A DNA stretch of 64,000 nt from Acidisphaera sp. GTDB lineage: Bacteria; Pseudomonadota; Alphaproteobacteria; Acetobacterales; Acetobacteraceae. The position numbers were made by a program, and so were the translations under genes. The stretch's first letter is position 1. Each line of letters starts with the position of its first letter. The stretch lies in contig JAFAYA010000040.1 of the NCBI GenBank assembly GCA_019240635.1, positions 1-64,000 on the forward strand. The letters run 5' to 3'. The notes beneath the pieces were generated by a model. It made no database searches, was not told the origin of the DNA, and saw only the letters and a program-made list of their open reading frames with translations. Below, piece by piece: positions 9,593 through 18,591 of this stretch.

Positions 9593-11253
9593 GATCCAGC
9601 TCCTTCGCCGTTGCCGTCCATCGTGCGGCCGCGGATCAGGTCCGCGGCGCGTTCTGCCAGCATGAGCACGGGCGCATTGATGTTGCCGCCCGTCAGGTCA
9701 GGCATGACCGATGCGTCGATCACGCGCAGCGCCTCAATCCCGTGCACGCGCAGCAGCGGATCGACGACCGCCATCCGGTCCCGCTCCGGTCCCATCCGGC
9801 AGGTTCCCGCCGGATGATGCGCCGTGACCGCGGTCCGGCGCACGTGTCGATCGAGCGAAACATCATCGATGGCGGTCGGACCCGGCGCCAGCTCCCGGCC
9901 GATGAACGGCCGCAGCGCCGGCTGCGCCGCCACCTCGCGGATCAGCCGCAGGCCGGCGCGCAGCACCGCGAGATCATCGCCGGCGGCGAGAAAATTCTGC
10001 CGGATGCGTGGCGCGGCGAGCGGATCGGCGGAGGCGAGCATGACCTCGCCACGGCTCGCCGGACGCAGCAGCACGGCGCGGCAGCCGAAATCATCCTGGA
10101 AGGGCACGCCGAACAGACCGGAATAGGGACGCGCGGTCATCGGCGCGGCCCGGAACATCAGCTGGACGTCCGGCAGGGTCTTGTCGTGCGCCGTGCGCAG
10201 GAAGGCGACCCAGCCGCCCGGCAGCCAGGTCGCGAAGCCGCGGCCGAGCAGATACGCCCTCGCCAGTTCGCGCAGGATGCGATCGGCCCGCATCACCGAT
10301 GCGAACGGCCCGGGCCGCAGCCGGGCGAAGTCGATCCCGGCGGCGAGATGGTCCTGCAGCCCTTGTCCCACCCCGGGCAGGCTCGCAGCGACGGCGATGC
10401 CATGCGCGCGCAACGCATCCGGCGCGCCGACGCCCGACAGCATCAGCAGCTGAGGGGAGAGGATCGCGCCGGCGCACAGGATCACCTCGCGTGCGGCAGA
10501 GACGGTACCCCGGCCTTCGCGCGCCACGAACTCGACCCCAACCGCCCGGCCGCTGCGGACCAGCACGCGCGTCACGCGGGCACGCGTGCGGACGCGCAGG
10601 TTGCGCCGGGACAGGGCCGGGCGCAGGTAGGCATCTGCGGCGCTGCATCGCCGGCCGCGAGCGATCGTGCACTGGCTGCGGGCAAAACCCTCCTGCCCGG
10701 CACCGTTGTAGTCCGATACCCCGGGGAAGCCGGCCTGCCGCCCCGCCTCGATCCAGGCATCGACGATCGGGTCCGGGTAGCGGGACACGCAGACCGCTAT
10801 CGGGCCGGCGGCTCCGCGGAACGCATCCGCGCCATGCTCCCAGCGCTCGAGCCGGCGAAAATAGGGCAGCACCTCGGCATAGCTCCAGCCGGTGCAGCCT
10901 CGCGCGGCCCAGCGATCGAAGTCCATCGGATGTCCGCGCACATGCGCGAAGGCATTGATGGAAGACGAGCCGCCGATGACCTTGCCGCGCGCACATTCGA
11001 TGCGGCGATCGGCTAGATTGGGTTCCGGCTCCGAGTCGAAACCCCAGTCATGCCGGCGTCGGGTGACCAGGCGACCCCAGGCGAGCGGGATGCGGATCTG
11101 CGGGTCGCGGTCCCAGCCGCCGGCTTCCAGCAACAGCACGTGGGCTTGGCCGTCCTCGGTCAGTCGGTCGGCCAATGTACAGCCCGCTGAGCCGGCGCCG
11201 ACGACGATGTAGTCGAATCCGCTGTCGGCGGAGCGACGGCCCTCAGTCAACAC
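9589..11253 (-). CDS. GMC family oxidoreductase (choline dehydrogenase-like)
   Basis: FDYIVVGAGSAGCTLADRLTEDGQAHVLLLEAGG; GGSSSINAFAHVRG; HHPAGTCRMG; NINAPVLMLAERAADLI. Confidence 0.95.
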   Translation of the reverse strand: MLTEGRRSADSGFDYIVVGAGSAGCTLADRLTEDGQAHVLLLEAGGWDRDPQIRIPLAWGRLVTRRRHDWGFDSEPEPNLADRRIECARGKVIGGSSSINAFAHVRGHPMDFDRWAARGCTGWSYAEVLPYFRRLERWEHGADAFRGAAGPIAVCVSRYPDPIVDAWIEAGRQAGFPGVSDYNGAGQEGFARSQCTIARGRRCSAADAYLRPALSRRNLRVRTRARVTRVLVRSGRAVGVEFVAREGRGTVSAAREVILCAGAILSPQLLMLSGVGAPDALRAHGIAVAASLPGVGQGLQDHLAAGIDFARLRPGPFASVMRADRILRELARAYLLGRGFATWLPGGWVAFLRTAHDKTLPDVQLMFRAAPMTARPYSGLFGVPFQDDFGCRAVLLRPASRGEVMLASADPLAAPRIRQNFLAAGDDLAVLRAGLRLIREVAAQPALRPFIGRELAPGPTAIDDVSLDRHVRRTAVTAHHPAGTCRMGPERDRMAVVDPLLRVHGIEALRVIDASVMPDLTGGNINAPVLMLAERAADLIRGRTMDGNGEGAGS

Positions 11254-12142
11254 TGGAGCCGATCAGGTAGAAGCCCGAGACCATCACCCCGACCACGGCG
11301 CCGGGTGCGAGGCTCGCCATCGGGTTCAGTGTCAGGAACTGGAAGCCGCCGCGCACCATGCCGCCCAGATCGGGGGTGGGCGGCGGAATGCCGAGACCGA
11401 GGAAACTCAGGCTCGCCGCAGTGAAGATCGCAAACGCGACGGTCGTCGCGTATTGCGCGGCCACGGTGCGCATGATGTTGGGCCAGACGTGCCGGACCAG
11501 AATCCGCGTGGTCCCGCAGCCGGTCGCGCGCGCCGCCTCGACGTAAGGCTTGACCGCGACGTCCATCGCCTGCCCACGCACCAGGCGCGCCATCGTGGGC
11601 CACATCACCACGCCGAGCACCAGGATGATGTTCCGCAGGCTCGGTCCGACCATCACGGTGATGAACAGCGCCAGGACGAGCCCGGGAAGGGCGATGCAGA
11701 GGTCGATCAGCTGCACGATCACCAGTGCCGGCAGTCCGCGCAGGAAGCCGCCGAGCAGGCCCAGCGGCAGGCCGATTGCCGTGGCCAACAGGGCGGCGCA
11801 GGGGCCGATCAGCAGCGAGACGCGTGCGCCGAACAGCACTCGGGCCAGCACGTCGCGCCCGAGGTCGTCGGTGCCAAAGCGATGGACGGCGGAGGGCGGG
11901 GCGAGCGATTCGACACTGGAGCCGTCCGGCGGATAGCCGGACAGCAGCGGCGCGGCGACCGCGCAGAGCGCGACCGCCAGAACCAGGGCGCAACCGGCAG
12001 CCCGTCGCGTCAGCAGCATCTCCGCCATGGCACGCCCACTCGTCAAGGCGGCCGGGTTCTTGGACCGGCGGCGGCGCGGTCTCGCCGGTTCCGCAGCCGT
12101 GGCCGCCTGCAGGGCGGCAGCGCCTGGAGCCGACCCGCCCAT
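11243..12142 (-). CDS. ABC transporter permease (DppC-like)
   Basis: HRFGTDDLGRDVLARVLFGARVSLLIG; EAARATGCGTTRILVRHVWPNI. Confidence 0.92.
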   Translation of the reverse strand: MGGSAPGAAALQAATAAEPARPRRRRSKNPAALTSGRAMAEMLLTRRAAGCALVLAVALCAVAAPLLSGYPPDGSSVESLAPPSAVHRFGTDDLGRDVLARVLFGARVSLLIGPCAALLATAIGLPLGLLGGFLRGLPALVIVQLIDLCIALPGLVLALFITVMVGPSLRNIILVLGVVMWPTMARLVRGQAMDVAVKPYVEAARATGCGTTRILVRHVWPNIMRTVAAQYATTVAFAIFTAASLSFLGLGIPPPTPDLGGMVRGGFQFLTLNPMASLAPGAVVGVMVSGFYLIGSSVD

Positions 12143-12148
12143 CCAGCC

Positions 12149-13084
12149 CTAGGTCCGAAGCTGCGGATTGACGATCGTATAGGCGATATCGACGGCGATA
12201 TTCATGACCGTGACCGCAGCCAGGATGATCATCCCGATCACCAGCATTACCGGAAAATCGTATGACCCGATCGCATTGACGAACAGGCCGCCGATGCCGG
12301 GTATCGAGAATACGTTTTCCGTCACCACGGCGCCGCCCATGAGCTGGCCGAGCGAAATCCCCAGATAGGTGATGACCGGCAGCACCGAGTTGGGCAGCGC
12401 GTGGCGAAACGAGACGCGGGTGTCCGACAGTCCCTTCGCCTGCGCGACCCGTATGTAAGCCTGCCGGTAGGTGGCACGGTACTGCGCCCGGTAAACCATG
12501 CTGTACGACCCGAAATAGAAGGCCGAGAGTGTCAGCACCGGCATGATCAGATGCACGAGGTGCGTGCGGGCGCCCTCTGACCAGGGAACCCAGCCGGTGG
12601 TCGGCAGCCAGTGCAGCCGCACCGACAGCAGGTAAATCAAACCAGTGCCCAGGATGAAATTCGGCACCGTGATCCCGACGATCGCGAGCAAGGCGGTCAC
12701 CGGACCCAGAATGCCGCGCGCCCAGACGATGCTGTTGAGTATCAGCGCCGCCGAGACGGCCAGCAGGATCGACCAGGCGCTCAGCTCAAGCGTGACCGGG
12801 ATCGCCGTGGTCAGCATGGCTGCGACCGGCTGGCGCGTGGCATAGGAACGGCCGAAGTCGCCGTGCACCGCGCGCTGCAGCCAACCCACGTACTGCATCA
12901 CGATCGGCCGGTCGAAGCCGTATTGCTGGTCGATCCGCTCGATCGCCTCCGGCGTGGCGTCTTGCCCCAGCATCATCGCGGCGGGGCTGCCGAGGACCCC
13001 GGTGACGCAGGCGAATAGCAGGAAGGTCAGCAACACGAGGCTGGGCACCAGCAGTGCCAAGCGGAAGGCGATGAGACCCGTCAC
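12149..13084 (-). CDS. ABC transporter permease (DppB-like)
   Basis: ATPEAIERIDQQYGFDRPIVMQYVGWLQRAVHGDFGRSY; VTENVFSIPGIGGLFVNAI. Confidence 0.92.
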   Translation of the reverse strand: MTGLIAFRLALLVPSLVLLTFLLFACVTGVLGSPAAMMLGQDATPEAIERIDQQYGFDRPIVMQYVGWLQRAVHGDFGRSYATRQPVAAMLTTAIPVTLELSAWSILLAVSAALILNSIVWARGILGPVTALLAIVGITVPNFILGTGLIYLLSVRLHWLPTTGWVPWSEGARTHLVHLIMPVLTLSAFYFGSYSMVYRAQYRATYRQAYIRVAQAKGLSDTRVSFRHALPNSVLPVITYLGISLGQLMGGAVVTENVFSIPGIGGLFVNAIGSYDFPVMLVIGMIILAAVTVMNIAVDIAYTIVNPQLRT

Positions 13085-13144
13085 GCGGCTTCGTCCACCG
13101 GCTCGCCACTCCCTGCACCGGCATCAGAACACCGGACATCGGAC

Positions 13145-13160
13145 GGTATACTGTATTACC
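13145..13160. promoter_or_regulatory. Candidate GntR operator GGTATACTGTATTACC
   Basis: Imperfect palindrome in the divergent intergenic region; GGTATAC core recurs at 13226-13237 and 7069-7077. Confidence 0.5.
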
Positions 13161-13225
13161 GCGGTCCCGAGCGCCGCAAGCCGGCGCAGGCTGGCGGCAG
13201 GCGCTTTGACAGATTGCATGCCGTC

Positions 13226-13237
13226 TTATAGTATACC
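13226..13237. promoter_or_regulatory. Candidate GntR operator TTATAGTATACC (reverse complement GGTATACTATAA)
   Basis: Inverted second copy of the GGTATACT(G/A)TA motif upstream of the LLM gene. Confidence 0.5.
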
Positions 13238-13267
13238 AAAGCCGAGTTCCGGGGGGCGGAGGACGCG

Positions 13268-14452
13268 ATGCAGATCAGCTACTTCCAGAACATCCACGAC
13301 CTCTCGACGACCCGCGAGTACAGCGACCTGCTGGCCGAGTTTCGGCAGATCGCCCTCGCCTGCGACGAGGGTGGATTCGACTGCTTCTGGATCCCCGAGC
13401 ACCATTTCAGCGTCTGGGGGCGGGAGCTGGTCCCCAATCCGATCCTGCTTGCGGCCGACATCGCGGCGCGCACCCGCCATTGCCGCATCGGCCTCTCGGC
13501 CGCCATCATCACCTTCTGGCATCCGATCCGGCTGGCCGAGGATCTGGCGATGCTGGATCATCTCACTGGCGGTCGGCTGGTGATCGGCGTCGGCCGCGGC
13601 AATTACGGTCTGGAGGCCAGCAACCTCAATCCGCTCGCTGACCCGAACAACCCGGCTGGCAACATGAAGGTGTTCGCCGAGACGTTGGAGATCGTCAAGC
13701 GCGCCCTGAGCCAGAAGCGCTTCAGCTTCTCGGGCGAGATCTACCGATTTCCCGCGCCGGGCTTCCAGGCGGACCGCGCCCACTCGGTCAATGATCCCGC
13801 CTACGTGGATCCGGCGACCGGCGAGCTGACCAGCCTTTCCATCTTCCCGCAAGCGCTGCAGCGGCCACACCCGCCGATCTGGCAAGTCGTTTCCGACAGC
13901 GAGCAATCGCTGCGCTTCGCGGCCCGGCAGGACTGCGGGGTGTTGATGTGGCGGCCGACGGTGAGGGAGCTGCAGCGTCGCTTGCGGGTGTACCGGGACG
14001 CCTACCAGGAGGCGCATGGTATCGACCTGCCGCTCGGCGCGCGCACCGGCATCGTCCGCGACACGTTCGTGGCGGAGACGGAACAGGACCTCGATGTCGC
14101 AAGGGAGCCGCTGATGGGGGCGTTGAACTTCGCCAACTGGCGCGGCCCTCGCATCTACCTCGATCCCGACGAAGCGCTGGACAAGGAGACCGAGGCCGCT
14201 TTGAAAAAGCGGATCACTTACGAGTTCGTCAAGGAGCGCTCACTGCTGTTCGGCACGCCGGATCAAGTGGTCGAAAAGATTCTCCATCTGCATCAGTCGA
14301 CCGGCATCGAGCAGCTGGTCGTGAAGTGCTCCTGGCCGGGCTTGCCGCACGAGCAATGCATGCGCTCCATCCGGCTGCTTGCGGATGAGGTGCTGCCAAA
14401 GGTGCGCGAGCGTCTGGCCGGGGGGCGCGCAGCGTCGATCGCCGCGGAATGA
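13268..14452 (+). CDS. LLM class flavin-dependent oxidoreductase (luciferase-like)
   Basis: MQISYFQNIHDLSTTREYSDLLAEFRQIALACDEGGFDCFWIPEHHF...; LTGGRLVIGVGRGNY. Confidence 0.93.
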   Translation: MQISYFQNIHDLSTTREYSDLLAEFRQIALACDEGGFDCFWIPEHHFSVWGRELVPNPILLAADIAARTRHCRIGLSAAIITFWHPIRLAEDLAMLDHLTGGRLVIGVGRGNYGLEASNLNPLADPNNPAGNMKVFAETLEIVKRALSQKRFSFSGEIYRFPAPGFQADRAHSVNDPAYVDPATGELTSLSIFPQALQRPHPPIWQVVSDSEQSLRFAARQDCGVLMWRPTVRELQRRLRVYRDAYQEAHGIDLPLGARTGIVRDTFVAETEQDLDVAREPLMGALNFANWRGPRIYLDPDEALDKETEAALKKRITYEFVKERSLLFGTPDQVVEKILHLHQSTGIEQLVVKCSWPGLPHEQCMRSIRLLADEVLPKVRERLAGGRAASIAAE

Positions 14453-14476
14453 GCTTCGGAATTCGTCTCTCAAGTA

Positions 14477-14536
14477 GAGGGGCCTGGAGCGTTGCCCCAG
14501 CGGGGTCCAGGGGCAGCGCCCCTGGCCTTGCCTTCG
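14477..14536. repeat. G-rich intergenic repeat, copy 1
   Basis: GCCCCAGCGGGGTCCAGGGGC...CGCCCCTGGCCTTGCCTTCG closely matches 50934-50996. Confidence 0.7.
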
Positions 14537-14558
14537 CCCCCCTGATCGTGCACCCGGG

Positions 14559-15308
14559 TTACGGGCGCAGCGCGGCGTAGCCCATCACCGCCTCTGCGGT
14601 TTCGGCCTGCGACAGATCGGAGCCGAGCAGCCGCTCCGCCTGGTCGGTCTGGCCGTCCAGCACCAGCGCGGCGGCCAGGTCCTGCCGGACCCGCGGTGAG
14701 GCCCCCTCGCCGGCGGCCAGCGGCTGCAGCATCGCCACACCCTGATCCGCCCTGCCGCCGAGCGCCAGCGACAGACCGAGATTGACTTCGGCCGCAACGA
14801 GATCCGGCGAGGCGGCCAGCGCCCGGCGGTAGGCCTCCTGCGCGTCGCGGTGGCGGCCCTGCAGGTCGCAGGCGATGCCAAGGTCGTTCTGCGCCGTCGC
14901 GTTGCGCGGATCGTGCGCGACGGCCTTGCGGAGCAGCCGCTCCGCCGCGCCCGGGTCGTCGGTCAGGCGAACGCGCGCCAACCCGACCAGCGCCTCCTCG
15001 TCGCGCGGCTCGATCGCGAGCGCACGCTGATAGGCATCCGCGGCCTGGGCGGTCCGATTGAGCGAATAGAGGGCGTTGCCCTGCCGCACCAGCGCCGGGA
15101 CGTTCGCGGGATCCTTGGCCAGGATCTCCTGCGTTACCGAGAGCGCCATCGCCGGCGCGCCGCTCTGCATCGCGACGTCGGCGACCTTGAGGCTCGGCTG
15201 TCGGCCGCGCCAGGCGGCTGCATTCTGGTGCGCGCAGGCCCCCAGAAGCAGCAGGGAAAAGAGGATCGAGGTGCGCAATTTTTGCCTCCGCACGTTTTGT
15301 CTCCGCAA
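14559..15308 (-). CDS. tadD: TPR lipoprotein, Tad pilus assembly TadD-like
   Basis: LLLGACAHQN lipobox plus TPR repeats; directly downstream of TadC. Confidence 0.8.
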   Translation of the reverse strand: MRRQNVRRQKLRTSILFSLLLLGACAHQNAAAWRGRQPSLKVADVAMQSGAPAMALSVTQEILAKDPANVPALVRQGNALYSLNRTAQAADAYQRALAIEPRDEEALVGLARVRLTDDPGAAERLLRKAVAHDPRNATAQNDLGIACDLQGRHRDAQEAYRRALAASPDLVAAEVNLGLSLALGGRADQGVAMLQPLAAGEGASPRVRQDLAAALVLDGQTDQAERLLGSDLSQAETAEAVMGYAALRP

Positions 15309-15317
15309 GTCTGCTCG

Positions 15318-16256
15318 TCAGTGTCGCATCACCTTCAGCACCTGCAGCATGGCCGGTCCACCGACCACCATGAACACGCAGGGCAGGATGAAGATGATCA
15401 TCGGCAGCGTCAGCAGCACCGGCAGCCGCGCCGCCTTCTCCTCGAACCGCGTCAGCGTCTCCTGACGCATCTCCGCCGAAAGCGTGCGCAGCGCCTGGCT
15501 CAGCGGCGTGCCGTATTGCATGGTCTGCACCAGGGTGGCCGCCAGCCGCTTGATGTTCTCGATGCCGGTCCGCGTGCCGGCGTTGATCAGGGCGGTGCGG
15601 CTGTCGGCGATGACGCGCAGCTCGTTCGCCGTCATCGCCAGCTCCTCGGCGACGGCGCGGTGGGCGGTGCGGATCTCCTGCGCCACCCGCGAAATCGCCG
15701 GCTCCAGACCGAGTCCGGCCTCGCTGCAGATCACCATCATGTCCAGCGCATCCGGCAGCCCGCGCTCGACCTGCCCGAGGTAGCGCCGCCGCATCCAGCG
15801 CACCGCGAAGTCGGGCGCCAGCAGCCCGACGACGGCGCTCGCGCCGACCAGAGTGTGGTGGATCATCGTGCCGAAATGGAACTGGCCGAGCACCAGCAGC
15901 GTCAGCAGCGGCAGGCCGACCATCAGCAGCAGCTTGGAGCCGACGAACAGGCCGAGCCCGTTGCCCTGCCGGAACCCGGCGGCCGCGAGCGTCTGCTCGA
16001 GGTTCGCCATCGTGCTGTTGGACAGCAGCCCGCTGCGCGCAAAGGTCATGCCGAGCAGTGCGATGAGCCGCAGCGGCAGCGCCGTGTCGTCGTCCTCGCG
16101 CACCTCGCGCACGGTGCGCCGCGCGTTGCCCTGCACCATGGCGAGCCGCGCGTTGAAGCGGTCCTGCCGGTGGATTTCGCGCATCAGCAGCCAACCGCAG
16201 CCGGCCAGCAGCGGCAGGCCGGCGCTCATCAGCTTGAGCAGCAGCAGCGGCGTCAT
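15318..16256 (-). CDS. tadC: Type II secretion F-domain protein TadC
   Basis: RGLPDALDMMVICSEAGLGLEPAISRVAQEIRTAHRAVAEELAMTANELRVI. Confidence 0.9.
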   Translation of the reverse strand: MTPLLLLKLMSAGLPLLAGCGWLLMREIHRQDRFNARLAMVQGNARRTVREVREDDDTALPLRLIALLGMTFARSGLLSNSTMANLEQTLAAAGFRQGNGLGLFVGSKLLLMVGLPLLTLLVLGQFHFGTMIHHTLVGASAVVGLLAPDFAVRWMRRRYLGQVERGLPDALDMMVICSEAGLGLEPAISRVAQEIRTAHRAVAEELAMTANELRVIADSRTALINAGTRTGIENIKRLAATLVQTMQYGTPLSQALRTLSAEMRQETLTRFEEKAARLPVLLTLPMIIFILPCVFMVVGGPAMLQVLKVMRH

Positions 16257-17215
16257 GCCAGGCTCCGGTTGATCATTGTGCGCATCACCAGCAGCCCCGC
16301 GCCGAGCGAGCCGATCGCCGCCCCGAGGATGTGCTCGCCTGCGGTCGTCGTGAACAGCACGGCGATGTAGCTCGGGTTGAGCACCCACAGCGCCAGTCCG
16401 GTCAGCACCGGCAGCGCCGCCAGGATGCCAGCACTGGTCCGCGCCTCCGAGGCGAGCGCGCGTCCGCGCGACTTCAGCGCCACCCGCTTGCGGATGACGT
16501 CGGCGAGGTTCTCGAGCGTCTCGGCGAGGCCGCCGCCGGTCTGGCTCTGCAGCGCGAGCGCGGTCGCAAAGAAGCGGTATTCCGGCAGGTTGTTGCGTCC
16601 GCCCATTTCGCGCAGCGCCTCGTCGAGCGGCCTGCCGATCGCCAGCTGGTCGGCGAGCTTACCGAACTCAGTGGCGGTCGGATCGACGCTCTCGCGCGCC
16701 ACGATGCGGATCGATTCGGCGACCGGGATGCCCACCCGCACCGAGCGCACGATCATCGCCAGCGCGTCCGGGAACTGGCGGTAGAGGATGTTGGTGCGCC
16801 GCCCTTCGAACCACTTGAAGGCGAAGCGGCTGACGCCGATCCAGATCACCGGCAAGGCCGCATACCCGAACACGCCGAGCATGCCGACCAGCACGCCCAT
16901 CGCCGCGCGCGCCGCCCCGGCGGCGACGCCAAGCACCAGCCACCATTTCACGGGGTAGTGGTCCTGGCGCCCCGGGTCGAAGCCGAACAGGGCGGCGCCG
17001 GCGCGCGCCAGGCTGTCCTTCGGCAAGGCGTTGGCCAGCCGCAGCAGCGAGGGCTCCTCGACCGGCCGCGCGCGTGCATAGGTGCTGCAGATCGCGTTCA
17101 ACCGCCGGCGGTAGCGGTCCTGCCGCTGCTGCGCGCGCAGCACCAGCCAGAAGCAGAGGCTCAGTCCGGCGAGCCCGACGAACGACCAGAGCAGCAGGGT
17201 GGTCAGCCGCCCCAT
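16253..17215 (-). CDS. tadB: Type II secretion F-domain protein TadB
   Basis: RQFPDALAMIVRSVRVGIPVAESIRIVARES...GGGLAETLENLADVIRKR. Confidence 0.9.
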   Translation of the reverse strand: MGRLTTLLLWSFVGLAGLSLCFWLVLRAQQRQDRYRRRLNAICSTYARARPVEEPSLLRLANALPKDSLARAGAALFGFDPGRQDHYPVKWWLVLGVAAGAARAAMGVLVGMLGVFGYAALPVIWIGVSRFAFKWFEGRRTNILYRQFPDALAMIVRSVRVGIPVAESIRIVARESVDPTATEFGKLADQLAIGRPLDEALREMGGRNNLPEYRFFATALALQSQTGGGLAETLENLADVIRKRVALKSRGRALASEARTSAGILAALPVLTGLALWVLNPSYIAVLFTTTAGEHILGAAIGSLGAGLLVMRTMINRSLA

Positions 17216-18591
17216 CAGTGGCTCGCCTCCTCCAGCGCCGCGAGCCAGGCGCGGTCCAGGCCGAAATAGGAGAGCCGGTCGAGGAAGCTCGGCCGCGCGT
17301 GGCTGGTGCGGTAGCGGCCGTGCAGCTTGCCGTCCATGCTCTCGCCCTCGACATCGAAGAGGAAGATGTCGTTGAGGATGACGACCTCGCCCTCCATGCC
17401 GCAGAGCTCGGTGACCTGCGTTACCCGCCGGCCGCCGTCGCGCTGGCGCTCGACCTGCACGATCACGTCCACCGCGCCGACGATCTGCGTGCGGATGGCG
17501 CGCGCCGACAGGCCGAGATTGCCCATCATCACCATATTCTCGATGCGGGTCAGCGCATCGCGCGTGGTGTTGGAGTGGATAGTGGACATGCTGCCGTCAT
17601 GGCCGGTGTTCATCGCCTGCAGCATGTCGAACGCCTCGGCGCCGCGCACCTCGCCGATGATGATGCGGTCGGGCCGCATGCGCAGCGCGTTGCGCACGAG
17701 GTCGCGCTGCGTCACCTCGCCGCGACCTTCCAGGCTCGACGGCCGCGTCTCCATGCGCACCACGTGCGGCTGCTGGAACTGCAGCTCGGCCGCGTCCTCG
17801 ACGGTGATGATGCGCTCGCCGTGGTCGATCAGCCGCGACATCGCGTTCATCAGCGTGGTCTTGCCCGAGCCGGTGCCGCCCGAGATGATGATGTTGAGCC
17901 GGCAGCGCGCGGCGATCTCGAGGATGCGCGCGACCGGGGGGGTCAGCGAGCCGTACTGGATCAGCTTGGCGAAATCGATGACCTTGCGCGAGAACTTGCG
18001 GATCGACAGGTAGGGTCCGTCGAGCGCCAACGGCATGAACACGATGTTGACGCGCGATCCGTCCTTCAGGCGCGCGTCCACCATCGGGCTGGATTCGTCG
18101 ATCCGCCTCCCCACCGCCGCGGCGATGCGCTGGCAGATGTTGGCGACGTGCCCGGAGTCACGGAAGCGCACCTGCGACTGCGTGACCTTGCCGCGGCGCT
18201 CGACGAATACCCGCTCCGGCCCGTTGACCATGATGTCGGTCACCGACTCGTCCTCGAGCAGCGGCTCGAGCGGGCCGAGGCCGAGCATGTCGTTGACCAG
18301 CTCGGCCGCCAGCTCGCGCTGCTCGCGGCCGTTGAGCTGCAAGCGCCTTTCGGTGGCGATCTCGGCGATCAGCCGTTCGACCTCGGCCTCCAGCCGATCG
18401 GGTGGCGTGTTCGCGACGATCGCCGGATCAAGGCGGGTGAGGCAGAGTGTGCGCAGCTCCGTCATCGGCGCGGCGCGGAGCGGCTTGGCCGGCTCGACCG
18501 GCGCCACCTCCACCGGGGGCGCCGGCAGCTCGGGCTCGAGCTCGCCGTCGGCCCGGCGGCGTCCGAAGGCGGGCGGCAGCTTGGTGATCAC
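17215..18591 (-). CDS. tadA: CpaF/TadA family secretion ATPase
   Basis: IIISGGTGSGKTTLMNAMSR Walker A; ITVEDAAELQFQQPHVVRMETRP; RMRPDRIIIGEVRGAEAFDMLQAMNTGHDGSMSTIHSN. Confidence 0.96.
   Translation of the reverse strand: MITKLPPAFGRRRADGELEPELPAPPVEVAPVEPAKPLRAAPMTELRTLCLTRLDPAIVANTPPDRLEAEVERLIAEIATERRLQLNGREQRELAAELVNDMLGLGPLEPLLEDESVTDIMVNGPERVFVERRGKVTQSQVRFRDSGHVANICQRIAAAVGRRIDESSPMVDARLKDGSRVNIVFMPLALDGPYLSIRKFSRKVIDFAKLIQYGSLTPPVARILEIAARCRLNIIISGGTGSGKTTLMNAMSRLIDHGERIITVEDAAELQFQQPHVVRMETRPSSLEGRGEVTQRDLVRNALRMRPDRIIIGEVRGAEAFDMLQAMNTGHDGSMSTIHSNTTRDALTRIENMVMMGNLGLSARAIRTQIVGAVDVIVQVERQRDGGRRVTQVTELCGMEGEVVILNDIFLFDVEGESMDGKLHGRYRTSHARPSFLDRLSYFGLDRAWLAALEEASH

Noticed and set aside
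14470-16194. 574-aa minus-strand ORF over tadC/tadD
   Set aside because: Out-of-frame overlap with recognisable TadC and TadD coding frames; composition RAG-rich and domain-free.
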